In this document: in pieces, positions 11,431 through 22,268 of the stretch
How the letters are laid out: the number at the start of each line of letters is the position of its first letter
How positions within the stretch are numbered: position 1 is the stretch's first letter
Source of the DNA: Platynereis dumerilii
Lineage: Eukaryota; Annelida; Polychaeta; Phyllodocida; Nereididae
Assembly (NCBI GenBank): GCA_026936325.1
Contig: JAPTHN010000008.1
Span: 20,358,703 to 20,422,702, forward strand
Reading direction: 5' to 3'
DNA: 64,000 bases
Position numbers and translations under genes: made by a program
The notes under the pieces: generated by a model
The model's input: the letters and a program-made list of their open reading frames with translations, nothing else
Database searches by the model: none
Told to the model about the DNA's origin: nothing

Positions 11431-12267
11431 TATTTAGCTGTTTGGGGCATTGAAGCCTCAGCACTCAGCAGAACATTGAAGAAACTCTGGGATGCTGTTA
11501 GAAGATTGAGCAAATACAGTAGCGGACAAAAGTTTAGGCCACGTCAATTTTTTGGCAATATTAGGGAAAATAGGTGTTCAGCTGAAAAGTTTCTGCATGG
11601 ATTTTCTTGCCTATGTATCAGGGAAGTTCTGCAACAGAGAAAACTTGATCTCTTTTTATCACTTTCTTAAAATATGTGTGATAAACAAAAATTTCAGGTG
11701 GTCTAAACTTACGTCTGATGCTTGCTTACACACACAAAGGCCCTTAATGGCATTGTGCATTAGTGGAAAGGTGGCTAAATTATTCAATGTTATTTTAGAC
11801 AAATTATTCAAACATGTTTCATGTGATTTATAGGCAATTAGTCATGAAACAGGAAAACACATTTTTAAATATTTTTTTTTTAATTTCAACTTAGGAGGTA
11901 ATAATGGTGATTCAACTAGAGGTCAACACGATAGGGGCATAGGAAAGGTGTACGTAACACTGATGGCTACGGGATACACAGCAGCAATCTAGGTGCAGTG
12001 CTACTTATACAAACTGCTTGCAGTGTGTGATTCACTGACCCTATCTATCTATCTGTCATCTATCTATCTGGTCAGAGCTGTCTTTTGTCTACCTACCTGA
12101 TGTAAGAATGATGCTTTTTGTAGGGACCATCTCAGATCTGTGTTGCATACTCCAAATTAGGAAGTAATTGACATGGAAGGTCCCTTACTATTGGGACAAA
12201 AATAATCAGCCAAGTACTATGTGTCATCAATTTATGTGTACTGCAGTGGTGTTCTACTTGAGGGTAC

Positions 12268-12340
12268 GCGTTCTTATTGAGTTGTGGACAGCGTTCTTAT
12301 TGAGTTGTGGACCACATTCTTATTGAGTTGTGGACAGCGT
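12268..12340 (+). repeat. short tandem repeat, about 24 bp x 3
   Basis: The unit is gcgttcttattgagttgtgg followed by aca or acca, three times in a row, with a fourth partial start (gcgttcta). It lies inside the 11,517-15,300 element. Confidence 0.8.
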
Positions 12341-13267
12341 TCTAATGGAGTATTTATGAGTAAGTGTCAAAATACTCTAATATTCAACTTCTCACAAAGT
12401 TCTGCTCTAATGTTAATAAGCACAAGGAAAGGGTAACAATCCAAATATGCAAGTCAGAATTAATTGTTATAGAAATAGAAATTTCATGCTCATGATAGAT
12501 AATGTCAAAGGCTCATTGCCTGGTTTGGTATCTGTGATTCCAACACTTGTATTTAGGCATGCCTAATCATGAGGTAACAGGTAGGTTTGTTAAATCACAG
12601 TTATATGAACGGTACATTGGAGGTAGATGTAACAGCACATACATAAGAAATCAATAGAATATTACAGATATGTGTTCGAAGAACCTCATATTTAATACTA
12701 GGTCCCTACAATTCTTTTTTAAAAAGAATTTCTTGTTACATGTTTTATACTGTGGCATTAAATAAACTTAACAATCATAGTTAAATGTTGATTTGATAAT
12801 GTGAAATAGCCTATTTCTTAAATTTTTACGGTTAAATTTGGATAAAGATAATGAAATTACATTCACAAGCACTAATTATATCCCTATTAATGATCAGGGG
12901 GGAAATGCTGACCAATGAAAATTATACATAGAAATTCAACATTTCAATTTATTTTTATGACAAATATAATATTATTATCTCTTTCTGAATAGAAATAATT
13001 TAAACAAAAATAAAATTTATTTCTATATGAAATATAATAAGCCTATCCTTTTATTTTGTTAATTGCTATGTATACAGACTTTGACGTTTACCTGTACAAT
13101 TTATCCTGACACATTTTCTTTAATTATGTAATGAATGACTCAATTAAAACAACAGTGTCATCCAATTCAAGTTCACACCTTTTCAGACAACAGACCATAG
13201 TATTACTGCATTAAACTTTTTTTCTCTCAAAAAGAAAACAAAATACAAAAATTATTATATATCTTGA

Positions 13268-13355
13268 AATATAGATAAGACAGAAAGATAAGATAGATAA
13301 GACAGAAAGATAAGATAAGATAGAAAGATAAGATAGAACGATACAAAGATAGACT
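13268..13355 (+). repeat. GATA/AGATAAG simple repeat
   Basis: An interrupted purine-rich tract of agataagacagaaagataag units, inside the Tc1-type element. Confidence 0.8.
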
Positions 13356-13775
13356 ATCTAAATAATTTGATTGCTGACAATTACTGAAATATGTAATAAA
13401 CATTAGTGGGCCTGGCGAGTTCTCTCCTGGAGGGTTGACCCCCTGCTACTACAGTTGCTATAGCAACAAGGGTGCACTGAAAAGGAGGGGGTGGCTCAAA
13501 AAGAGGGGGGTAGCAAAAACCCACAGAACGAAATTGACAGATGCTGAGATAATGGGCCCAGTTAGATGTTTTGCTCCTAATGTCAAAACTGGGGGGTAAA
13601 TGAAAAATCTAAAGATGTTACACATTAGGAAAGCATAGTAAGTAATGTGTGTGTAAAGGAGAAGACTGGTCATGCCCTCAGGATACTGGGACAGAGTCTA
13701 AATATATTGGAGGTGTGTCAGAAATTTCGAATGAACTGTTGATTCACTGGACCCAGTGGGTCAGTGAATGATGAG

Positions 13776-14288
13776 CAGTCAGGGAAATTATCACCAGCTG
13801 ATGACAATCAATGTCCTCAGCCCCACATGACACTCACCAAAGCATTGTCATCACCCTCCCATGACACTCTCAGAGTGTCATGGCCTAGCCATGACTTTGG
13901 CAGTGCTCAAAATTTTATCTTTGACTGGCTATTTAAAAAGAACTACTGCAACTATCACTTCCAAACTTGGTATAAAGTTGTATCACAGCGTCAACTAACT
14001 CTATGAATTTTGGCAGACTTATCCATTACATAATGAGGAAAAGAACACCAAGGCTCCAGAGAAATTAGGAAATTGTCATCAGCTGCTGATGACTTTGCAG
14101 TATTTCGTGAAATTGGATAGAAGTAAGTCCCGCAACTGACATGCTGCTGTGTGGCGAGGATGGCTGCAAAGAGATCAGACTTTCTTCTGAGACCCAGCTG
14201 ATCAACCCCTCACACTCACTCATCCTGTCAGGGCCAGGACTTGGCTGGAATTGCAATTGTCCTCATATGCTGGTAATTTCCCTGACTG
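13776..14288 (+). mobile_element. member 1 of a 0.5-kb element family with 5-bp target duplications
   Basis: The ends are CAGTCAGGGAAATTA in inverted orientation, flanked by ATGAG on each side (13,771-13,775 and 14,289-14,293). It is about 513 bp and non-coding; the open frame reading MLLCGEDG is shared by other members but interrupted in some. CAG ends with 5-bp duplications fit the hAT5 type; that assignment is inference. Confidence 0.85.
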
Positions 14289-14895
14289 ATGAGCCAACAT
14301 TGTTAATACATAAAATATCAACTAACAACAACTAAGAAAATATGTGTCTGACACATTTTCATCCTTCTAATGGAGTATGAATACACTTAACACCCAGTCA
14401 TACTGCAAAAATGGTGTTTTTGCCTGGTTTTGTCTAAGAGACTCCTATTTGAAGCATCATTAAACAGTGAAAGGAGAGTTTTCATTCACCTGAGTATGTG
14501 TCCTGATAAAATCAACAAACTTTCGTTCTTTTCCCACAGTATAGACAAAATTCCAGACGCCACTCTTGAAAGTGTACTGAAATGTAATGTTAATGAATGG
14601 ACCAGTTTTACGCCTTCCATAAAAGTGGCTGTAGTTTCATCATAAGTAAAGCGAACAAACAAAAGATGTTTGATTTTATCAGGACACATGCTCAGGTGTA
14701 AGTAAACACTCCGATCGTTGTTTTCTGATGCTTCAAATTGGATCTATCAGACAAAACCCCTGCAAAAACACCATTTTTGCAGTATGACTGGGTGTCAAGT
14801 GTATTCATACTCCATTAGAAGGATGAAAATGTGTCAGACACATATTTTCTTGGTTCTTGTTAGTTGATCTTCTATTTATTAACAATTCTGGCTCA
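14289..14895. mobile_element. foldback (hairpin) repeat nested in the Tc1-type element
   Basis: The arms, about 14,289-14,505 and 14,675-14,895, are reverse complements: gtgtctgacacattttcatc on the left returns as gatgaaaatgtgtcagacac on the right, and the CTGATAAAATC part is also mirrored. The spacer is 170 bp. The member-1 element sits at its left edge and its ATGAG target belongs to this arm, so it jumped into the foldback later. Confidence 0.75.
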
Positions 14896-15884
14896 TTGAA
14901 TCACCATTATTACCCTCTAAGTTGAAATTTAAAAAAATTATTAAAAAATGTTTTTTTTCTGTTTCATGAATGATTGCCTTTAAATCACATGAAACATGTT
15001 TGAATAACTTGTCTAAAATAACATTGAATAATTTAGCCACCTTTCCTCTAATGCACAATGCCATTTAGGGCCTTTGTGGATGTAAGCAGCATCAGACCGT
15101 AAGTTTAGACCACCTGAAATTTTTGTTTATCACACATATTCAAGTAAGTGATAAAAATAGAGCAAGTTTTCTCTATTGTAGAACTTCCCTGACACATAGG
15201 CAAGAAAATCCATGCAGAAATTTTTCAGCTGAGCACCTATTTTCCCATATAGATTCTATTGCCGAAAAACTGACATTGCTTAAACTTTTGTCCGCTACTG
15301 TAAAAGGTTAACATTTTGACTAAAGGAAAGAACAGCGAAGATATTTTTTAAGAAACATCAGACACCAAAAATTAATATGAGAAAATCCATCAATGTGAAA
15401 TTCACACTTGCTGTGATAAAGATTCATAACAAAGTTGCTGTCAGCAGATGTGACGACCAAAGATATGAAGTAATAATCGTGATAGTAGGTGAAAAAAGAA
15501 GAGACTTTTAAAACACTTTTATAGACTCAACTAACAACATCCTTTTGGGATTGCTCAATGCTCATTGAGCTGTTTAGGCTTGGGCATAGTCACAAAACTA
15601 GCATGTCTGGGCACTGAGTAGTAGCAATGTCATGATATTGATATTTTTCAATGCTACTGGATTATTGGGAATTTGCCATGTTTTGGTTGACAGCCAAAGA
15701 CCTTGTTGTTAGCTCTGTCATGCAACCAAAAGACTAATAAATCAATGGATCAATAAGCAATTACGACAACATAGCAGGCAGATGGAACGTAGCAATGCCA
15801 TTTTAATGGTGAGTTATTGCCGTTCAAAGCCCTTTCAGATATATGAAGTGACAAATAAAATACCTTAAGGGTTTGTTCATTGAG

Positions 15885-16040
15885 ACTGAGGGGGTTGAAT
15901 CTGGTGTTCTATACTCGGGCAACTGAAAGACCCAGCACATCCCTGAATTAATAGCTAGGGTATGTGGCAGACTCCCAGGATCACCATCTCATGTATCAAA
16001 TGGGGATCGCCACATTCCACATTGCAGAGTGGTCAGAGCG
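15885..16040 (+). mobile_element. diverged SINE fragment
   Basis: It matches the middle of the full SINE at 19,329-19,610 (in reverse): gggcaactgaaagaccc, the tccctgaat block and gcagactccca are recognisable. The tRNA-like head and the tail are missing. It lies in a shared block that copy 2 has replaced by 49,060-51,140. Confidence 0.65.
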
Positions 16041-16139
16041 CAGAGCAGAAAACAATACAAAAACTGACAATAAGAGAGTTCATACATGAAGATGAAGAAG
16101 AAGAACATTGTCATTACAAATATGTTGGCTTGCAGGTGT

Positions 16140-16330
16140 TTGCACTGAGTATTATCTCACACCAAATAGCTTAGAGGCCTACATATTGACAAAACATGGG
16201 GTATATTTGTCCTCCTAATTCCTTCTATGCATAACAATATGGTCTATCAACAGGTCCAACACACAAACGTGAAATACATGGCAAGCGGCAATACCATGAT
16301 GAGATTGTGAAGACAAACCTGTGCTACAGC
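16140..16330 (-). repeat. right arm of the inverted repeat around exon 1
   Basis: It matches the reverse complement of 10,590-10,805 with scattered changes. Exon 1 and the 11,517-15,300 transposon lie between the arms. It could be the ends of an old large element or a simple inverted duplication. Confidence 0.7.
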
Positions 16331-16639
16331 CACTGTTTACTTTGTACTTCATAGCCACAGGTGAAATGGGCATTGCCCATTCCACCTGTGCCTATGATAT
16401 ACATAAACAATGATAAATCTCGCATGCATGGTTCGTGATGGGGAACCCAAAATTTTCAGTGGACGGTCGACCTTCATGAACAAATCCCAGCTGAATGTTG
16501 TTAAGGTGAGATGTGAAATTGGTGGCCCCTGTGTCAGTGTCTGTGCTTGGCAAGTAAATGGGGTAAATGTTGCTCTCTCTCCCATCTCATCAGTCAACAC
16601 TTGTGAAAGCCCAGAACTGAGCTAAGAGGGGTGCAATTA

Positions 16640-16700
16640 CCATATCTATCTGTCTATCCATAATTCTATATATGTCTATTTGTTATCTATCTATCTAAGA
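16640..16700 (+). repeat. interrupted TATC simple repeat
   Basis: tatctatctgtctatcc-type units around an AT-rich core; the counterpart is at 51,605-51,672. Confidence 0.7.
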
Positions 16701-17017
16701 AGTGGATCCATGTGGGCAGTTGAGTGGATTAAGCTTTCCAAGTTTACAAGCTCTCTCAACAGGTCTTTGGACCTCTGTGCATTCGGGGTTTTGGGTTTGA
16801 AAAGATATATAATGCAGAAAGAAGCAGAATATTGCAGAATAGGGTTCTGTGAACTGCATGGGTTCTGCAGCTTGGTGTCATCCAACTGAAAGTGTTTTAA
16901 CCATTCACCATGGACCAGATAACCTCGAGTCCCCGACCCATCTCAATGAGTGTTCTTTGACGCTTTCAGACTTTGGGCTTCCAGGTCTGGGTAGGTTCAA
17001 AGGTTAAAAGCCAGAAG

Positions 17018-17246
17018 CACAGGCGTATCGGAGGGGGGGCAGGGGGGCGATCGCCCCCCCAAAAGTTAGGGAAACAGTAAGATTCGGGCAAAAAGGCTAA
17101 AAAATTCGGGCAGATGATTAGATAAAAACTATTGAAAATTAATGATTTCCAGGTAATATAATTTGAAATGTTTATAAATTTAGATCGTGAAATTCAGGCA
17201 AATGTCGCTCGCCCCCCCAAAAATTGCGTGCGCCGTACGCCTATGG
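17018..17246. mobile_element. 229-bp G-rich MITE
   Basis: The ends CACAGGCGTATCGG and, reversed, CATAGGCGTACGGC are inverted repeats. Direct repeats ccagaag (17,011-17,017) and ccagtag (17,247-17,253) flank it. Copy 2 has a single ccagaag at 52,694-52,700, the empty site. The inside pairs gggggggcaggggggcg with cgcccccccaa, a strong hairpin. Confidence 0.8.
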
Positions 17247-17410
17247 CCAGTAGAGATTTTATTCAAAGAATAGTTGAAATATTGAGGCTTTAGCAGCTGG
17301 GTATATCATGGTTGACCTGTTGCTTGCCAAGCCATAGACTCCAAAAGTCAACTGCGTAAAGTCGACTAGTGAAGTCATGAATTATGAACGCTCTTAGTCT
17401 ATTCACTGTA

Positions 17411-17920
17411 CAGTCAAGGAAATTACCATCTGCTCATGACAACTAATGTCTTCAGCCCCACATGACACTCACCCCAGCACTGTCATCTCTCTCCCATGAC
17501 CTTCTCAAAGTGTCATGGCCCAGCCATGACTTAAGCAGTGCTCAAAATCATCTTTGACAGGCTATTTAAAAATAACAGCTGCTACTATCACTTCCAAACT
17601 TGGCATAAAGTTGTATCACAGTATCAACTAGCTCTATAAATTTTGGCAGGCTTATCCATTACATAATGAGGAAAAGAACCCGAAGGCTCCAGAAAAATGA
17701 GGAAATTGTCATCAGTTGCTGATGACTTTGTGGAACCTTGCAAAATGGGATAGAATATGTCCCACTACTGTCATGCTGCTGTGTGATGAGGATGGGTGCA
17801 CAGAGATCAGAATTCCTTTTGATACCCAACTGATTAAGCCCACACACTCAATCATCCTGTCAGGGCCAGGACTTACCTGGAATTGCAATTGTCATGACGT
17901 GATGGTTATTTCCCAGACTG
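17411..17920 (+). mobile_element. member 2 of the 5-bp-duplication element family
   Basis: It begins CAGTCAAGGAAATTACCA and ends TTATTTCCCAGACTG. It is flanked by CTGTA (17,406-17,410) and CCGTA (17,921-17,925). Copy 2 has the empty site cactgtattg with CTGTA at 53,109-53,113. Confidence 0.85.
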
Positions 17921-18199
17921 CCGTAGTGTAGGTTCCAGGACAATTTCTATCACCATCGGACAGATGAGTTTAATTAAATAAACAGAAGGGTTGTTGACTT
18001 TCCAAGTAAATTAACTATGAGTCTTTAACACTACACAGAGTCTGTTTGATATATATATTCTATTTCCAGGCTCCTGATTGAATATCTGCTGAATAAAGTT
18101 TCTCCAATTCTGCTGTTTGGTGGAATATTTTGTTTATCACTGCCTGCCTTGTGTCATTGATGTAAAAAGTACAGGCCTATATTCTTGCTATTTGGGCAG

Positions 18200-18951
18200 G
18201 TGTTTATTGCGCTGCCTGCCCACTAGGTGGCAGGGCAGTGCCTTGGTTTCATAAGGAAGATTTTTTGCACACACTGAAATGTTAACATTTAGGCCTAATT
18301 TTATGTAACAGCTACTGGGCACCTGCCACTACTTTCACAGCCCTTCTTCACTGTATGTTACGTTACTGTCATAAAGTTTGTCCCCAGATCTTTAAACTAA
18401 CATTTAGTGTCTTTATTGTGACATTTTGAAAGTATTTCCCTAGGAGTATTTCTTCCACAGTTCTACACACACTGCTCTCCCAGCATGGCTATGGCTGCAT
18501 TAGCCTGGTCTTCTGGCCTGTATGCATTCACATAGCAGGGCACCAGACTATGGCTAATCATATCAAAAATCGAATGGACAATATTTCATGTGACTTGTTA
18601 TTTACTATTAGCTGACAATGATAAGAAAGCGTAAAGAAAAACATACCTTAATTGCTGTTCACATATCAAGTATTCCCTTAGAAGTGAAAAAAGCAGGTCA
18701 GCATATACTTTATACTTCAAGAACACCTTGTAGCAGTCCTGTTTGATGTTAACTGTAAAAGTTAGCTGTTATCAACAACTTGATTATACTAAATTTGTCC
18801 TAAAAGTATCCTGGTGCCAGGTGCCAGCTAGATCCAGTGTTTACAAATTCGGTAGAAAGAATGCAGGAAGGAATGAAGAAAAGAAGGAATGAAGGAAGGA
18901 ATGAACAAAGGAATGAACGAATGAATGACAGATAGATAGACAGCTAAACAC

Positions 18952-19011
<60 letters not shown>

Positions 19012-19013
19012 AC

Positions 19014-19097
<84 letters not shown>

Positions 19098-19145
19098 GCA
19101 AGCAACTCTTAAAAGTGCCTGCACTTTTTTTAAGGAATAGCAGTG
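18200..19145. mobile_element. copy-1-only repeat carrying GGAA and GATA arrays
   Basis: Copy 2 jumps from gcaggtgtttatt (53,355) to the matching point at 19,720. This part ends in gcaagcaactcttaaaagtg, closely related to caagcagctgttaaagtg at the end of the 61,730-62,254 insertion. Both also share gtttacaaattc followed by GGAA-type and GATA arrays. A mobile family carrying microsatellites is likely; its exact ends are unclear. Confidence 0.55.
18940..19096 (+). repeat. GATA microsatellite
   Basis: An almost pure array of about 157 bp with two interruptions. Open frames reading LSIYLSIY on the minus strand are only its translation. Confidence 0.95.
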
Positions 19146-19328
19146 TTGCCAATCGTAAATGAGAGAGCAATAACAAGCTGGTAAATTACTCCTGGGCGAG
19201 AGACAGGAGAGTAAAATCAAAGACAGGTGGATAGTTTGCGTCAGTGGGATGGCCAGGAAATGTGTATTTAGCCAAGACAGCATTGATCCTGTGAGCCAAG
19301 ATTTGACTGAAATATTACACGGAGGGAT

Positions 19329-19610
19329 TTTGTTTGTTTGTTTGTTTGTGTTTTACGCCTCTGCAGCGCCTTAGTGGGCTATATCAAGGCAGGCCATCGC
19401 CGTATGATGATGAGATGAGAAGACTGGGAGTCTGGCACATACCCAATTGATTCAGGGATATCCAGGGACCAGGGTCTTTCAGTTGCCCCAGCATAGAATA
19501 CTGGATACAACCCGCCTCCATTTAATGTCCCATGGGCTCGGACTAAAGTGAGTTCCCGCCCTCAAAGCCAGTTGACAAGCGCACTTATCAATTAGGCCAC
19601 GGGGGAACTC
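19329..19610 (-). mobile_element. full-length tRNA-derived SINE
   Basis: On the minus strand it starts gttcccccgtggcctaattg, with an A-box-like segment gtggcctaattgataag, and ends in CAAA repeats (plus-strand tttgtttgtttg at 19,329-19,348). A 16-bp target duplication tattacacggagggat flanks it (19,313-19,328 and 19,611-19,626, one mismatch). Head, tail and duplication all indicate a complete retroposed copy. Confidence 0.85.
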
Positions 19611-19900
19611 TATTACACGGAGAGATATACACTAACTACTAATACATGTGTGATTTACCCTTAGGACTCAGTCCGGGCAGCGCATCATTCACCGGTTTCC
19701 GGTTATGACATTTCTAGTTTTATATCAAATACTCAGACAATCAATGTTAACTTGATTGTAATTTAGTTGTTATTTTGCTGAGAACTGTAAAATTACTTCA
19801 CTTGTGAGAATAATGCCATCCTTCTCTGAACCACCTTTAGCTGTGCCTGCATTCCTTCATCCATCATCCATTCATCGTTTTCAAAGGAAAAGCAGTCAAC

Positions 19901-20069
19901 TGATTCTTCAAAAATGTTCAATACATGCTGACATTGATGCATCAGTGTTCATTTTGCATAGAAATTGCCCTCATTTGCATGTAAATGCTGTCTGCCCTTC
20001 CCCCTTTTTTGCCATCTTGATTATCAGAATATGAAGCATACAGGCAATGCAGTGACATGTTTTACTTCT
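19901..20069. promoter_or_regulatory. strongly conserved non-coding block, candidate enhancer
   Basis: By eye only about one base differs from the counterpart near 53,538-53,706, far less than in the neighbouring sequence. No frame survives in both copies across the wider block, so it is probably not an exon. It contains the octamer ATTTGCAT at 19,973-19,980 (a POU factor site) followed by gtaaatg. Regulatory function is inferred. Confidence 0.4.
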
Positions 20070-20075
20070 ATCCTT

Positions 20076-20336
20076 TGACCTCTGAGGTCTCCAGGGGTCA
20101 TTCAGAGGTCATTGACCTCTTTTCCACTTTCTTCCTCTGACCTGCTGCATGTGTTGACACCTGTTGTTGTAGAATGTTGATCATGTGAAAACAAGTTGTC
20201 AACAATGTGTTCTTAAGAAAAGCATTGACCTTGATGGCTTTTGCTGAAACACCTGTCTAATGACCTTTGTGTGTTGTGACTTTAGTGGACCTCATGACCT
20301 AGAAAATTATGACCTTATGACCTGAATAAGAATGAC
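20076..20336. promoter_or_regulatory. cluster of nuclear-receptor half-sites
   Basis: Eight TGACCT and one AGGTCA occur in about 260 bp, more than expected in AT-rich DNA. AGGTCA-T-TGACCT at 20,106-20,118 is a perfect IR1 palindrome, the arrangement bound by EcR/FXR-type heterodimers. Copy 2 keeps the cluster. Confidence 0.4.
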
Positions 20337-20378
20337 CCATATTCTGCTTACACTGCCTGGTCGGAGTGCTATTCTTGG

Positions 20379-22250
20379 CGAACATCATGAATGCAAAAAG
20401 GAGCATCTGATCATGAGGGCGCATTGATAAAGCAAAGCAACTCCTCTTGGTAAGTCTCCAGAGAGCTTAAAATTTATGAATGCTATTAAAACAAAAATTT
20501 CATCCTTTGCCATTCATGAAAGCGTCTGCCTGAACGACGAAACAAGAACCGCAAGCGGTTTCAACGCTCGTCTGTTATTGTGAAATCTATCAATGTGCAC
20601 CTGATTACAACCCACAGGCCAATGCCGGTAGCTAATTTCATAACTCAAACTCTAAGCGAAATATTGAAGTTACAATGGGCAGTTCAAGAATGAAGAAATC
20701 TTGGATTTCTCAACACTTTCCTGATCCATTCCCACAGGCCAGTAAATGTACCTAATTTCATAACTGTAAGCGAAATATTAAGGTCACTATGGGCAGTTCA
20801 AGGATGTCGGCCATTTTCAAGTGGCCATTTTGGTGGCCAAACTGGCCATTTTAGATTTCTCAACATGTATCCCATTCATACCCACAGGCCAATACCTGTA
20901 CAAATTGCATAACTCTAAGCGAAATATTCAGGTTACACTGGGCAGTTCAAGAAAGAAGAAAGATTGCTGCAAAAATGGCCACCACAAAATGGCCACCATC
21001 TTGGATTTCTCAACATGTTCCTGATCCATACCCATAGGCCAATAACTGTACCAAATTTCATAACTGTAAGTGAAATATTAAGGTCACAATGGGCAGTTCA
21101 AGAATGAAGCAAGATGGATGCCAAAATGGCCGCCACAAAATGGCTGCCATCTTGGATTTCTCAACATGTTCCCGATCCATACCCACAGGCCCATACCTGT
21201 ACCAAATTTCATAACTCTAAGCAAAATATTAAGGTCACAGTGGGCAGTTCAAGAATGGCAGCCATTTTGTGGCGGCCATTTTGGCAGCCATCTTGGATTT
21301 CTCAACATGTTCCTGATCCATACCCATAGCCCCATACCTGTACCAAATTTCATAACTCTAAGTGGAAAACTAAGGTCACAATGGACACTTACACAAACCT
21401 TAACCGGGACAAGGCCGACGACGACACCGACGCCGACGATCGAGTGACGACAATAGCTCTTCGTTTTCAAAGAAAACAGACGAGCTACAAAATGATTGAA
21501 ATGTAAGCAATACTGCCTTTTTATTTTGTGAAAAAATGCTTTTGAACAGAAACTATTCTTTCTTCGATGATTTTCTGTTGAAATATGGCTTCTATTCACT
21601 ATTGACATAAACCATGAAAATAGTGATGATATGTGACAAAAGATTTTTTGTTATTCACGAGTGTCTATATGTAGAGCAAAAGATTTATATAAGCATTATA
21701 AGGAGCACTATGTTGATATGGTGATTTTTCATTTAATGCTGTTTTCTCTCCCCAATCCTCCCAAAATCCTCTCAAATTTTCCAATTAAAGAAGGTGTATG
21801 TCACATAATTTTACCTTGCAGCCTGCTTTCATTATTCATGAATTCTGTTTGAGACAAAATTCAACAGCAATGGTTTTTCAAGATGTTTGTAAAAAAGTGC
21901 TTTTTCTTTCTGATATCTGATGCGAGGCTTTTAAAGACGGTGATGAATTTCAGAGTATATGTTCGTGTAAGTTTCAATGAATATTTAAACATCTATCAAT
22001 TCAACTGCTTCTCAACAAATGCTCAATACCTTTTAATCTTGCAAGTTTCCTTTGTCAGTCATTGTCTATGACCCTGAGCCTACTCATTGTCATTCTAAAA
22101 CACTTTGCGACTCCCAGCTAGTGGTCTGGGCTTGTTGGTGACTTGGCTGTCGAGATGAGTATTGACGAACATGATGAATGCAAAAACGGAGCATCTGATC
22201 ATGAGGGTGCATTGATAAAGCAAAGTGGCTCCTCTTAGTAAGACTCCCGG
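20379..22250 (+). repeat. old 1.8-kb internal tandem duplication
   Basis: An 84-bp block (gaacat..gcaaaaaggagcatctgatc) at 20,379-20,462 recurs at 22,166-22,250. The sequence after each is also related: 21,490-22,070 resembles 22,890-23,395. Unit one was later interrupted by the 20,566-21,487 element and unit two by 22,269-22,733. Copy 2 has only one unit (from 55,893). Confidence 0.65.
20566..21487. mobile_element. element carrying a GGCCGCC-type tandem array
   Basis: The tips gctcgtctgtta (20,566) and aacagacgagct (21,476) are nearly perfect inverted repeats. The inside, about 20,600-21,375, holds five to six diverged units of about 115-160 bp. Each has caggccaata, accaaatttcataactctaa, a gggcagttcaag block, a variable run of atggccgccattttg words and cttggatttctcaacatg. 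The right end has gacgccgacgatcgagtg. It is a non-autonomous dispersed repeat. Confidence 0.65.
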
Positions 22251-22268
22251 GAGGGTGTTGTGACTGAG

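Larger units (their letters stand above)
11517..15300. mobile_element. 3.8-kb Tc1/mariner-type element, non-autonomous, with nested insertions
   Basis: The ends CAGTAGCGGACAAAAGTTT are in inverted orientation with TA on both sides (11,515-11,516 and 15,301-15,302). This end sequence is Tc1-like. The arms are about 405 bp (11,517-11,921 and 14,893-15,300). No transposase frame is seen. The inside holds a 25-bp tandem repeat, GATA-type tracts, a 5-bp-duplication element at 13,776-14,288 and a foldback at about 14,289-14,895. Copy 2 lacks it near 48,530. It starts 86 bp upstream of the predicted ATG of the copy 1 gene. Confidence 0.85.

Noticed and set aside
18828-19283. Long minus-strand frames of Tyr-Leu-Ser-Ile repeats
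   Set aside because: They are the translation of the GATA array; likewise 25,968-26,303 on the plus strand from TATC.
19804-20034. 76-residue plus-strand frame in the conserved block
   Set aside because: A one-base length difference with copy 2 breaks the frame, so the conservation is better explained as non-coding.
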